64,000 bases of DNA, taken from the NCBI RefSeq assembly GCF_014207985.1, contig NZ_JACHMI010000001.1:8539001-8603000 (forward strand), given 5' to 3'. The translations under genes and the position numbers were made by a program. The DNA is from Nonomuraea rubra. GTDB lineage: Bacteria > Actinomycetota > Actinomycetes > Streptosporangiales > Streptosporangiaceae. How positions within the stretch are numbered: the first letter of the stretch is position 1; every line of letters starts with the position of its first letter. Below are positions 49,374-58,147 of this stretch, piece by piece. The notes beneath the pieces were generated by a model, which saw only the letters and a program-made list of their open reading frames with translations, was not told where the DNA came from and did no database searches.

Positions 49374-50567
49374 GTGTCAAGCACTACTGCCCAGAGACCG
49401 TCCTTCCTCAAGTCGCAGATCGGCGGGCTCCCCCGCCCGTTCTGGGCGCTGTGGGGAGGCACGCTGGTGAACCGCCTGGGCACCATGGTCATGCCCTTCA
49501 CCGGCGTCTACCTGACCCAGAGCCGCGGCCTGTCCGTGGCCGCGGCGGGCCTGGTCATGGGCGTGTTCGGCGTGGGCTCGCTGCTGTCGCAGCTCGTCGC
49601 GGGCGTGCTGGCGGACCGGATCGGGCGCCGGGCCACGCTGTCGGGCGGCATGCTGGCCACGGCCGCCTGCATGCTGGCGCTGGGGTACAGCACCTCGCTG
49701 CCCGCGATCCTGGCCTCGATGTTCGCGCTCGGGCTGGTGATCGACGTCTACCGGCCGGCCTCGAGCGCGCTGGTCGCCGACCTCGTCTCGGCCGAGGAGC
49801 GGCCCCGGGCGTACGGGCTGCTGTTCTGGGCGATCAACCTCGGTTACTCGGTGGGCATGACGGCCGGCGGATGGCTGGCCGGGCTCGGGTTCGTCTGGCT
49901 GTTCTGGATCGACGCGGTGTCGAGCGTGGTCTTCGCCGTGCTGGTGTGGCGGGCGGTGCCCGAGACCAGGCCGGAGAGCAGGCAGGCGACAGGCGGGTTC
50001 GGGGTGGTGCTGCGCGACCGGGTGATGGTCGGGTTCACGCTGGTCGCGCTGGGCAACGCGCTGGTCTACTCGCAGACGATGACCATGCTTCCGGTGGCGA
50101 TGACGAGCGTGGTGAAGCTGTCGCCCCACGAGTTCGGGCTGGCCATGGCGCTGAACGGCATCCTGATCGTCGTCGTGCAGCCGCTGGTGTCGGGGTGGCT
50201 GGGGCGCAGGGACCCGGCGCGCACGTTCGCGCTGGGGCTGGCGGTGATGGGCGTCGGGTTCGCGCTGACGGCGTACGTGAGCAGCGTGCTCGGGCTGGCG
50301 GTGACGATCGCGATCTGGACGGCCGGGGAGATCGTCACGGCCGGGATCCCCGGCGCGATCGTGGCCGCGCTGGCGCCGGCGGAGCTGCGCGGGCGGTACT
50401 CGGGGCTGTTCGGGTTCGCGTGGTCGCTGTCGGCGGTGCTGGCGCCGCTGCTCGGCGGGCCGCTGCTGGAGCTGGGCTCCGGGGCGCTGTGGTTCACGAT
50501 CGGCGGCGTCGGCCTGGCGTCGGCGGCCGGCATGCTGCTGCTCGGCCCGGCGATCCGGCGCCGCTGA
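49374..50567 (+). CDS. MFS transporter
   Basis: A 397-residue MFS_1 transporter with 12 predicted helices; after a polar head comes LPRPFWALWGGTLVNRLGTMVMPFTGVYLTQSRGLS, then GVLADRIGRRATLSGG as the loop motif A. Subgroup unclear; efflux is likely in view of the divergent ArsR regulator. GTG 49374 is the start. Confidence 0.9.
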   Translation: MSSTTAQRPSFLKSQIGGLPRPFWALWGGTLVNRLGTMVMPFTGVYLTQSRGLSVAAAGLVMGVFGVGSLLSQLVAGVLADRIGRRATLSGGMLATAACMLALGYSTSLPAILASMFALGLVIDVYRPASSALVADLVSAEERPRAYGLLFWAINLGYSVGMTAGGWLAGLGFVWLFWIDAVSSVVFAVLVWRAVPETRPESRQATGGFGVVLRDRVMVGFTLVALGNALVYSQTMTMLPVAMTSVVKLSPHEFGLAMALNGILIVVVQPLVSGWLGRRDPARTFALGLAVMGVGFALTAYVSSVLGLAVTIAIWTAGEIVTAGIPGAIVAALAPAELRGRYSGLFGFAWSLSAVLAPLLGGPLLELGSGALWFTIGGVGLASAAGMLLLGPAIRRR

Positions 50568-50695
50568 CCGCGCCCGCACCGGCCCGCTATCGTTGCTCCG
50601 GCCAGGTGCGGAGCGCGTTGAGAAAATTTTGATCGGACGTTGGCAGCCCACCGGTAATTTTCACCCTCGATCATGGGGTGGGAAGGGCGGGCGGG

Positions 50696-52558
50696 ATGCG
50701 CAGCGTGGCAACCGGCACGGCCATGCGCGGCACGGCGATCGGCATGGCCACGCTCGCCGTCGTGTTCGAGCTCGCCGACATCTGGGTGACGGCACAACTG
50801 CCGCAGCCCTCCTGGACCCCGCTGCCGCTCGCCCCCGAGGACATGGCGGGCACGGCGTTCTCCGTCTTCGGCGCGATCCTGGTGCACAGCAGGCCGCGGC
50901 TGGTGATCGGCTGGCTGCTGTGCGTCGGCGGGCTGAGCGCCGCGGCCAACATCCTGTCGGCGAACACCTTCCACCTGCTGTACGGGCACGCCGCGGTGGG
51001 CTGGCCGCTGATCAACCTCACCTGGCATGTGCTGCAGCTCACGCTGGGCGTGCTGCTCCCCCTGCTCTTCCCGGTCGGCACGCTGCTGTCGAGGCGCTGG
51101 CGCTGGGTGGTCGTGCTGGCCGTCATGGGCGTGGCGCTCGACTGGGCCGGCGCGCTGAGCGGGCAGAAAACGTTTCGGGAGCCCGCGCACTGGATGGTGT
51201 CGGCGGCCATGGCGCTGGCGTTCGTCTCGCTGGTGGTGCGGTTCAAGCGCGGGGACGCGGCCGAGCGGCGCCAGCTCCTGTGGCTGGTGGTGGCGCTGCC
51301 GGGGCTGCTGGTGCCGTGGATGCTGGGCGATCCGTTCTGGTGGCTGGCGACGCTGACCATCCCGCTGATCCCGGCGGCCATCGCGATCGCGGTGCTGCGT
51401 TACCGGCTGTTCGGCATCGACACGCTGATCACCCGGGCGCTCATCGGCACCGGGCTGATCATCGTGACGACCGGCGTGTACGTGGCGGTCAGCGCCGCGA
51501 GCAGCCTGTTCCTCGCCGAGGTGGACCAGGTGGCCGGGATCGCGGCGGCGGTGTTCGCCGGGGCGTCCTTCCAGCCGATGCGCCGCGGCATGCAGCGCGG
51601 CGTGGACCGGCTGCTGTACGGCAGCACCGGCGTGCCCGGCACGCTGGCCAGGCGGCTGCGGCACCGGCTGCAGCACGCCGACCCGGTGCACGGGCTGCTG
51701 GCCACGCTGGACACGCTGCGCGAGGGCCTGTCGGTGACGGGCGTGGCGGTCGAGCTGGACGGCATGACCACCACCTCCGGCTCGCTCGGCCCGCCCGCGC
51801 GGGTGATCTCCCTGGTGTGGCACGGCGAGCCGGTCGGGCTGCTGCTGGTCGGGCCGACCGACAGGCGCAGGTTCCCGGCGGCGCACGACGAGCGGGTGCT
51901 GGCCACGCTCACGCCGTACATCGCCGACGCGGCGCACGCGGTGCGGCTGACGGCCGCGTTGCAGCGCTCGCGCGAGCGCATCCTGACCGCGCGCGAGGAG
52001 GAGCGGCGGCGGCTGCGCCGCGACCTGCACGACGGGCTCGGCCAGTCGCTCACCGGCATGGCCATGTCGATCAACGCCGCCCGCCTGTCCGTACGCAGCT
52101 CGCCCGAGCGCGCGGACCTGCTGCTGGCCGAGTTGCGCGCCGGCATGGACGCGGTGAGCGGCGACATCAGGCAGCTCGTGTACGGCCTGCGCCCGCCGGC
52201 GCTCGACGAGCTGGGCCTGGCGGGGGCCGTGGCGGAGCTGGCCGGCACGCCGGTCGAGGTCTCCGGCGGCCTCGACGGGCTGCCCGCGGCCGTGGAGGTG
52301 GCCGCGTACCGGATCGTGCAGGAGGCGCTCACCAACGCGCGCAAGCACTCCGGCGCCGCCACGATCGCGGTCGCGCTGCGGCGCGCGGAGACGTTGCGGA
52401 TCACCGTCACCGACGACGGGTGCGGGATCCCGCCGGACGCGCGGGCGGGCGTCGGGCTGGGCTCGATGCGCGAGCGGGCCGCCGAGCTGGGAGGCACCTG
52501 CGTCGTACGGGAGGCGGAGGGAGGCGGCACCGTTGTCGACGCCGAACTACCTCTCTGA
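50696..52558 (+). CDS. Sensor histidine kinase (NarL type)
   Basis: A 620-residue kinase. The N-terminal half is membrane-embedded with about six to eight helices (sensing within or near the membrane). A GAF-like region follows (about 330-430), then the HisKA_3 dimerisation and phosphorylation box EEERRRLRRDLHDGLGQSLTGMAMS (His about 445), and HATPase_c with VQEALTNARKHSGA and DDGCGIPPDARAGVGLGSMRERA. ATG 50696 has GGGCGGG upstream; GTG 50678 is an alternative. The next gene, 49 bp downstream, encodes its fused response regulator. Confidence 0.93.
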   Translation: MRSVATGTAMRGTAIGMATLAVVFELADIWVTAQLPQPSWTPLPLAPEDMAGTAFSVFGAILVHSRPRLVIGWLLCVGGLSAAANILSANTFHLLYGHAAVGWPLINLTWHVLQLTLGVLLPLLFPVGTLLSRRWRWVVVLAVMGVALDWAGALSGQKTFREPAHWMVSAAMALAFVSLVVRFKRGDAAERRQLLWLVVALPGLLVPWMLGDPFWWLATLTIPLIPAAIAIAVLRYRLFGIDTLITRALIGTGLIIVTTGVYVAVSAASSLFLAEVDQVAGIAAAVFAGASFQPMRRGMQRGVDRLLYGSTGVPGTLARRLRHRLQHADPVHGLLATLDTLREGLSVTGVAVELDGMTTTSGSLGPPARVISLVWHGEPVGLLLVGPTDRRRFPAAHDERVLATLTPYIADAAHAVRLTAALQRSRERILTAREEERRRLRRDLHDGLGQSLTGMAMSINAARLSVRSSPERADLLLAELRAGMDAVSGDIRQLVYGLRPPALDELGLAGAVAELAGTPVEVSGGLDGLPAAVEVAAYRIVQEALTNARKHSGAATIAVALRRAETLRITVTDDGCGIPPDARAGVGLGSMRERAAELGGTCVVREAEGGGTVVDAELPL

Positions 52559-52607
52559 AATTTCCCCATATACCCAGACTCGTTCTGCCTCTACAGTTAC
52601 GCCTGAC

Positions 52608-54047
52608 ATGCTGACCTTCACCGCTCTCGGACCGTTCCAGGCCTGGGCCGACGGCGCGCCCCTCGACCTCGGCGGACAGCGGCAGCGGGCGGTGCTCGCG
52701 CGCCTGCTCGTCGCCGCTGGCCGCGCCGTGCCCGTGCACACCCTCATCGACGAGCTCTGGCCGGGCGACCCGCCCGCGCAGGCCCTGTCCACGATCCAGG
52801 GCTATGTCTCGCGGCTGCGCCGCGCCCTGGAGCCCGGCCGGGCACCCCGCGAGGAGGCCGGGGTGCTGGTGTCCGCGCCGCCCGGGTACGCGTTGCGCGC
52901 CCGTACCGAGCAGGTGGACGCCTGGCACTTCGAGGGCCTGGTCAAGTCCGACGGCACGCCCGCGCAGGTGTGGGCGGCCATGGACACCGCGCTGGGGCTG
53001 TGGCGGGGGCCGGCGCTGGCCGAGTTCGCGGAGCTGAGCTGGGCCGCGACCGAGGCCGGGCGGCTGGAGGAGCTGCGGCTGATCGCCGTGGAGCGGCGGG
53101 CGGACGCCGGGCTGGCGCTGGGCCGGGCGACGTCGCTGGTGGCGGACCTGGAGGCGCACGCGACGGCGTACCCGCTGCGGGAGGAGGCGTGGCGGCTGCT
53201 GGCCGTGGCGCTCTACCGGATGGGGCGCCAGGGCGACGCGCTGGCGGCGCTGCGCAGGGCGCGCGCCGTGTGGCGGGACGAGCTGGGGCTGGACCTGTCG
53301 GCCGGGCTGAAGCGGCTGGAGGCCGACATGCTGGCCCAGCGCCTGGAGGAGCCCGCCGCCGATCCGGTCCCCGGGCCCGTGCCGGATGGCGGGGTGCTGC
53401 GCGTGCTGGTGGCCGATGACCAGGCGCTGGTGCGTACCGGGCTGAAGGCCATGCTGGACAGCGAGCCCGGGTTCGCGCACGCGGGCGAGGCGGCCAACGG
53501 CGAGGAGGCGATCGCGGCCGTCCGCGAGGCGCGTCCCGACGTGGTGCTGCTCGACATCCAGATGCCGCGCCTGGACGGCCTGGCCGCCGCCCGCCGGATC
53601 CTGGCCGGGGAGCGGCCGCCTAAGGTCGTCATGATGACCACGTTCGGCAGCGACGAGAACCTGTACGCGGCGCTGCGGGCCGGGGTGAGCGGGTTCCTGC
53701 TGAAGACCTCGCCGCCCGAGCAGATCCTGGCCGCGCTCAGGGCCGCCGCGGCCGGTGACGCGCTCATCGACCCGGCGGTGACCACGCGGCTGATCTCGGC
53801 GTTCGCCGGGCGCACCGACCCGGCCTCGCCGCCGGCGCTGGCCGGGCTCGCCGACGACCGGCTGGACGTGCTCAAGCTCGTCGCCCGCGGGCTGACCAAC
53901 CGGCAGATCGGGCAGACGCTCGCGCTGCCGGAGGAGGAGGTGGGCGTGGTGGTGAAGTCGCTGCTGGAGCACCTCGGGCTGTTCGACAGGGCACAGCTCG
54001 TGATGGCCGCGTACGAGTCGGGCCTGGTCACCCCAGGCGCGAAATGA
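52608..54047 (+). CDS. SARP/BTAD - REC - LuxR fusion regulator
   Basis: A 479-residue protein joining two kinds of regulator. Residues about 1-90 are an OmpR-type winged helix of SARP proteins (FTALGPFQAWADGAPLDLGGQRQRAVLARLL). Residues about 95-245 are the BTAD domain (DELGLDLSAGLKRLEADM ends it). After a Pro-rich linker (PVPGPVPDGG), residues about 260-380 are a receiver domain with the acidic pair VADDQ (about 270), the phospho-acceptor Asp in VLLDIQMP (about 315) and Lys in FLLKTSP (about 366). Residues 414-475 resemble a LuxR/NarL helix-turn-helix, but TPRE is gone and the recognition helix reads EEEVGVVVKSLL instead of a normal VKTHV, so the SARP domain probably does the DNA binding. 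ATG 52608 is the first plausible start. Confidence 0.85.
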   Translation: MLTFTALGPFQAWADGAPLDLGGQRQRAVLARLLVAAGRAVPVHTLIDELWPGDPPAQALSTIQGYVSRLRRALEPGRAPREEAGVLVSAPPGYALRARTEQVDAWHFEGLVKSDGTPAQVWAAMDTALGLWRGPALAEFAELSWAATEAGRLEELRLIAVERRADAGLALGRATSLVADLEAHATAYPLREEAWRLLAVALYRMGRQGDALAALRRARAVWRDELGLDLSAGLKRLEADMLAQRLEEPAADPVPGPVPDGGVLRVLVADDQALVRTGLKAMLDSEPGFAHAGEAANGEEAIAAVREARPDVVLLDIQMPRLDGLAAARRILAGERPPKVVMMTTFGSDENLYAALRAGVSGFLLKTSPPEQILAALRAAAAGDALIDPAVTTRLISAFAGRTDPASPPALAGLADDRLDVLKLVARGLTNRQIGQTLALPEEEVGVVVKSLLEHLGLFDRAQLVMAAYESGLVTPGAK

Positions 54048-54100
54048 CCGGCTTTTCGTCGCTTTGACGATAAAAATCGGGGCGTACTAGGCTGTTCAAC

Positions 54101-55876
54101 GTGGCACAACTGCGCATTGCCCTGGCACAGACGAACCCGACCGTCGGCGACCTGAACGCCAACGCCGACAAACTGATCGCGTGGACCCGCGACGCGGCGG
54201 AGCGCGAGGTCCATCTCGTGGTCTTCACCGAGATGTTCCTCACCGGCTATCCGGTGGAGGACCTCGTGCTGCGCACCTCCTTCGTGGACGCCAGCATCCG
54301 GACGCTGGAGGAGGTGGCGCGCAGGCTGCGGCAGGAGGGCCTGGGCGACCTGCCGGTGGTCGTCGGCTACGTGGACCGCGCCGGCCTGGCCCCCCGCGTC
54401 GGGCAGCCGAAGGGCGCCCCGCTCGACGCCGCCGCGCTGCTGTACAGGGGCGAGGTGGTCACCCGCACGGCCAAGCACCACCTGCCGAACTACGGGGTGT
54501 TCGACGAGTACCGGTACTTCGTGCGCGGCGACCGGCTGCCGATCTTCCGGCTGCACGGCGTGGACGTGGCCATCGCGGTGTGCGAGGACCTCTGGCAGGA
54601 GGGCGGCCCCGTGTCCGTCGTCGGGCAGGCCGGCGCCGGGCTGCTGGTGGCGCCGAACGCCTCGCCGTACGAGAAGGAGAAGGACGACGTACGGCTGGAG
54701 CTGTGCGCGCGCCGCGCCCGCGAGGCCGGGTGCGGGCTCGTCTACGTCAACCAGGTCGGCGGGCAGGACGAGCTGGTCTTCGACGGCGACTCGATCGTGG
54801 TGGACGCCTCGGGCGAGCTGGTCACGCGGGGCCGGCAGTTCGAGGAGGAGCTGCTGATCGTGGACCTCGACGGGCTGCCGGTCTCCGACGCCGAGCCGGG
54901 CACGTACCCGTACGACGCGGGCGACGGCTCCACGATCACGGTCGAGCGGCTGGTGCTGTCCGCCGAGCCCGTCGCGCCGTACGAGGTCGAGCCCTCCGCC
55001 GTCCCCGAGCGGCTGGACCTGCACGCCGAGGTCTACTCGGCGCTCGTCCTGGCGGTACGCGACTACGTGGCCAAGAACGGCTTCCAGTCGGTCATCCTGG
55101 GCCTGTCGGGCGGCATCGACTCCGCGCTGACCGCCACCATCGCCTCCGACGCCATCGGCCCCTCGCGCGTCAACGTGGTGCTCATGCCCTCCCGCTACTC
55201 CTCCGACCACTCGCTGGCCGACGCCGAGGACCTGGTGCGCAGGCAGGGCGTCAGCGCGCAGGTGGTGCCGATCGCGGACATCGTCAACGGGTTCGAGAAG
55301 GAGATCGAGCTGTCGGGCCTGGCCGCCGAGAACCTCCAGGCCCGGGTCCGCGGCATGATCCTCATGGGCCTGTCGAACGAGCACGGCCACCTGGTGCTGA
55401 CCACCGGCAACAAGAGCGAGCTGGCCACCGGCTACTCCACCCTCTACGGCGACTCCGCCGGCGGCTTCGCGCCGATCAAGGACGTGCCGAAGACGATGGT
55501 GTGGGAGCTGTCCAGGTGGCGCAACGCCAACTCCTGCCCCGGCTTCCTGCTCCAGGCCGAGCAGCCGATCCCGGAGAACTCGATCAGCAAGGAGCCGAGC
55601 GCGGAGCTCCGTCCCGACCAGCGCGACACCGACTCGCTGCCGCCGTACGAGGTGCTGGACCGGCTGCTGGACGACTACGTCGAGAAGGACATGGGCTCGC
55701 AGGAGCTCATCGCGGCCGGGCACGACCCGGCGCTGGTGACGCGGGTGATCCGGCTCGTGGACCTGGCCGAGTACAAGCGGCGCCAGTACCCGCCGGGCCC
55801 CAAGATCACGCCCAAGAACTTCGGGCGTGACCGCCGCCTGCCCATCACCAACCGCTGGCGGGAGACCACGGGCTAG
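54101..55876 (+). CDS. nadE: Glutamine-dependent NAD+ synthetase
   Basis: A 591-residue enzyme making NAD+ from deamido-NAD+, with an N-terminal amidase/glutaminase and a C-terminal synthetase. The glutaminase triad is visible: Glu in FTEMFLTGYP, Lys in KHHLPNYGVFDEYRYF and Cys in AVCEDLW. The synthetase P-loop is ILGLSGGIDSALTATIAS, with the later TTGNKSELATGYSTLYGD. Length is normal for the actinobacterial two-domain type. GTG 54101 has TAGGCT 7 nt upstream, suggesting a leaderless transcript. Confidence 0.97.
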   Translation: MAQLRIALAQTNPTVGDLNANADKLIAWTRDAAEREVHLVVFTEMFLTGYPVEDLVLRTSFVDASIRTLEEVARRLRQEGLGDLPVVVGYVDRAGLAPRVGQPKGAPLDAAALLYRGEVVTRTAKHHLPNYGVFDEYRYFVRGDRLPIFRLHGVDVAIAVCEDLWQEGGPVSVVGQAGAGLLVAPNASPYEKEKDDVRLELCARRAREAGCGLVYVNQVGGQDELVFDGDSIVVDASGELVTRGRQFEEELLIVDLDGLPVSDAEPGTYPYDAGDGSTITVERLVLSAEPVAPYEVEPSAVPERLDLHAEVYSALVLAVRDYVAKNGFQSVILGLSGGIDSALTATIASDAIGPSRVNVVLMPSRYSSDHSLADAEDLVRRQGVSAQVVPIADIVNGFEKEIELSGLAAENLQARVRGMILMGLSNEHGHLVLTTGNKSELATGYSTLYGDSAGGFAPIKDVPKTMVWELSRWRNANSCPGFLLQAEQPIPENSISKEPSAELRPDQRDTDSLPPYEVLDRLLDDYVEKDMGSQELIAAGHDPALVTRVIRLVDLAEYKRRQYPPGPKITPKNFGRDRRLPITNRWRETTG

Positions 55877-56226
55877 GCCGTCGCCGCTCCCAGCCCGAGC
55901 GACCCCGCGGCCAGGGCCAGGAAGGCCGCCGGATAGGCGAAGTTGTGGAACACGCGGGCGCGGACGTGCACGACCACCGCGCCCGCGAAGAAGACGACCA
56001 GCCCGGCCGCCGCCGCGAGCCCGAGGAAGCGCACGCCCAGGAGCCCGAGGACCAGCCCCGCCGCCCCCGCGGCCTTCAACGCGGCCAGCAGCGGGAGCCA
56101 GGACTCCGCGATCCCCAGCTCGCTGGAGTTGGCCAGGACGAACCTGGCACGCACGACGTCCGCCCAGACGGCCCAGGCGTTGACCGCGATCGTCGCGAGG
56201 GTCACGGCCAGATAGGCGCTGTACAT
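55873..56226 (-). CDS. DoxX-like membrane protein
   Basis: A 117-residue membrane protein with four predicted helices (MYSAYLAVTLATIAVNAWAVWADV; LLAALKAAGAAGLVLGLLGV; LGLAAAAGLVVFFAGAVVVHV; FAYPAAFLALAAGSLGLG). Size and helix pattern fit the DoxX/DoxX-like group. The ATG has GGAGG upstream. Its stop and the nadE stop share the palindrome CTAG, a 4-bp tail overlap. Divergent from a LysR gene. Confidence 0.8.
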   Translation of the reverse strand: MYSAYLAVTLATIAVNAWAVWADVVRARFVLANSSELGIAESWLPLLAALKAAGAAGLVLGLLGVRFLGLAAAAGLVVFFAGAVVVHVRARVFHNFAYPAAFLALAAGSLGLGAATA

Positions 56227-56305
56227 CGCTCGAACACCTCCTTCTCCTCCACCCTCGCCCCGCCCCGCTCCGGGCGTCCAATACACGCATCCATAACCTG
56301 ATGGC

Positions 56306-57193
56306 ATGGATGTGGACACGCGCCTGCTGCGTTACTTCGCCGCCGTGGCGGAGGAGGGCGGCCTCACCCGCGCGGCCCAGCGGCTGTACGTGTCGCAGCC
56401 CGCGCTGACCAAGCAGATCAAGCAGCTGGAGGAACGGCTCGGGGTGCGGCTGTTCACCCGGTCCAAGTCCGGGATGGCGCTCACCGGGCCGGGCAGGGCC
56501 CTGGCGGAGCGGGTGCCCGAGCTGCTGGCCACCTGGGACCGGGCGCTGCGCGAGACCCGGCGGGCGGCCGGCAGGGCGGCCCGCGTGCTGCGGGTCGGCT
56601 TCCTGGCCAGCGCCGCGAACGAGGCGACCCAGGAGATCGTGGCGGAGTTCGCGCGCCGGCGGCCGGGCTGGCGGGCCGACATGCGGCAGGCCTCGTGGGC
56701 CAACCCGACCGCCGGGCTCGCCGACGGGGACGTCGACGTCGCCCTGCTGCGCCTGCCGTTGCCCGGGCAGGACGAGTTGCGGGTGGAGGTGCTCTTCAGC
56801 GAGCCCCGCTGCGTCGCGCTGCCGTCCTCGCACCCGCTCGCCTCGCGGGAGGTGATCGCGTTCAGCGAGCTGTGGGACGAGGCGTTCGTGGCGGCCCCCG
56901 AGGAGACCGGGGCCTGGCGGGACTACTGGGTGGGCGCCGGGGAGCGCGACGGGCGGCCGGTGCGGATCGGCGCCGTCACCGACCAGCCGGACGAGTGGCT
57001 GAGCGCGATCGCCAACGGGTACGGCGTCGCCCTGGCGCCCGAGTCGGCGGCTCGCTATTACGCGCGGCCCGGGGTCACGTACCGGCCCGTCACGGGCGTC
57101 AGCGCCAGCCAGGTCGCCGTCGCCTGGGCGCCCGCGGACGACGACAACCCCGTCGTGCGGGACTTCGTGCTGTGCTGCCTTGAGTATACGTAA
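56306..57193 (+). CDS. LysR-family transcriptional regulator
   Basis: A 295-residue LTTR with the winged helix DVDTRLLRYFAAVAEEGGLTRAAQRLYVSQPALTKQIKQLEERLGVRLFTRSKSG and a normal co-inducer domain. Divergent from the DoxX-like gene, its probable target. The last codons overlap the ArsR operator at 57189-57206. Confidence 0.92.
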   Translation: MDVDTRLLRYFAAVAEEGGLTRAAQRLYVSQPALTKQIKQLEERLGVRLFTRSKSGMALTGPGRALAERVPELLATWDRALRETRRAAGRAARVLRVGFLASAANEATQEIVAEFARRRPGWRADMRQASWANPTAGLADGDVDVALLRLPLPGQDELRVEVLFSEPRCVALPSSHPLASREVIAFSELWDEAFVAAPEETGAWRDYWVGAGERDGRPVRIGAVTDQPDEWLSAIANGYGVALAPESAARYYARPGVTYRPVTGVSASQVAVAWAPADDDNPVVRDFVLCCLEYT

Positions 57194-57206
57194 CCAGTAG
57201 GTTACG
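57189..57206. promoter_or_regulatory. ArsR operator
   Basis: CGTAACC (57189-57195) and GGTTACG (57200-57206) are perfect arms with a 4-nt spacer, ending 9 bp before the ArsR gene's GTG. TAACC-N4-GGTTA is a common form of ArsR-family site. The left arm overlaps the LysR 3' end. Confidence 0.7.
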
Positions 57207-57215
57207 CTTTCTGCT

Positions 57216-57611
57216 GTGACCGAGGCGGCGGAGGAACGACTGGACGAGGTGGCGGGGGCTGTCGCGGATCCCGTGCGGCGGCGGATCCTCGTGCTGCTGC
57301 GCGACGGGCCGCTGCCGGCCGGCGAGGTCGCCGAGCGCTTCGCGATCAGCCGGCCCGCCGTCAGCCGCCACCTGCGGGTGCTCCGGCGCAGCGGGCTGGT
57401 CCGCGCCGAGCTGGTCGGCAGGCAGCGCCTCTACACGCTCGATCCAGGGCCGTTCGGGGAGCTGGTCGCGTGGCTGGGGCCGTTCGTGCGGCCCTCCGGG
57501 TGGGAGCACCGCCTCGACGCGCTGGAGACCGAGGTGTACCGCACGCGCCGCGAACGCCGTACCACCACCGACGCCGCCCCAGGCGTCCCCGGAGAGGAGA
57601 GCACCGGATGA
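57216..57611 (+). CDS. ArsR-family transcriptional regulator
   Basis: A 131-residue winged-helix repressor: VADPVRRRILVLLRDGPLPAGEVAERFAISRPAVSRHLRVLRRSGLVRAELVGRQRLYTLDP. It lacks the metal-site cysteines of the arsenic type. Its stop overlaps the AHSA1 gene's ATG (ATGA), a typical regulator-AHSA1 pair. Autoregulation through 57189-57206 is likely. Confidence 0.92.
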   Translation: MTEAAEERLDEVAGAVADPVRRRILVLLRDGPLPAGEVAERFAISRPAVSRHLRVLRRSGLVRAELVGRQRLYTLDPGPFGELVAWLGPFVRPSGWEHRLDALETEVYRTRRERRTTTDAAPGVPGEESTG

Positions 57612-58111
57612 GCCCCATCCCCACAGGACGGCTGTTCAGCACCGATGACGGCACCGACCTGGTCCTCACGCGCACCTTCCGCGCGCCCGCCGCCGACGTC
57701 TGGGCCAGCGTCACCGAGCCCGAGCGCACGGCCCGCTGGTTCGGGCCGTGGGAGGGCGACGCGGCGCCCGGGCGCACGGTCAAGGTTCAGCTCCTCTTCG
57801 AGGAGCAGCAGCCCTGGTACGACCTGCGCATCGACGCCTGCGAGCCGCCCCGCCGCCTGGCCGTCTCGTCGCTGGACGAGCACGGGGCCTGGCATCTCGA
57901 GCTGCTGCTGGCGGAGTCGGACGGGGTGACGGAGCTGCGGTTCGTCCAGCACCTCGACACGCTGGACGGCGTCGGGGACATCGGACCTGGCTGGGAGTAC
58001 TACCTGGACCTGCTCGTCGCCTCGCGCGACGGCTCGCCCGCGCCCGGCTTCGACGCGTACTACCCGTCGATGCAGGCGTACTACGCCGGTCTCACCCCGT
58101 CAGGCGGCTGA
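57608..58111 (+). CDS. SRPBCC/AHSA1-family protein
   Basis: A 167-residue START-fold protein: VLTRTFRAPAADVWASVTEPERTARWFGPWEGDAAPGRTVKV and DGVTELRFVQHLDTLDGVGDIGPGWEYYLDLL. Members bind hydrophobic ligands or act as co-chaperone-like proteins; the ligand is not known. Coupled to the ArsR gene. Confidence 0.9.
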   Translation: MSPIPTGRLFSTDDGTDLVLTRTFRAPAADVWASVTEPERTARWFGPWEGDAAPGRTVKVQLLFEEQQPWYDLRIDACEPPRRLAVSSLDEHGAWHLELLLAESDGVTELRFVQHLDTLDGVGDIGPGWEYYLDLLVASRDGSPAPGFDAYYPSMQAYYAGLTPSGG

Positions 58112-58147
58112 ACAGGAATTGTCGGTGGCTCCTGGCACAGTGGCCGC

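Noticed and set aside
53213..56833. A 1206-codon frame antisense to nadE and its neighbours
   Set aside because: nadE on the other strand is intact and the antisense translation is low-complexity.
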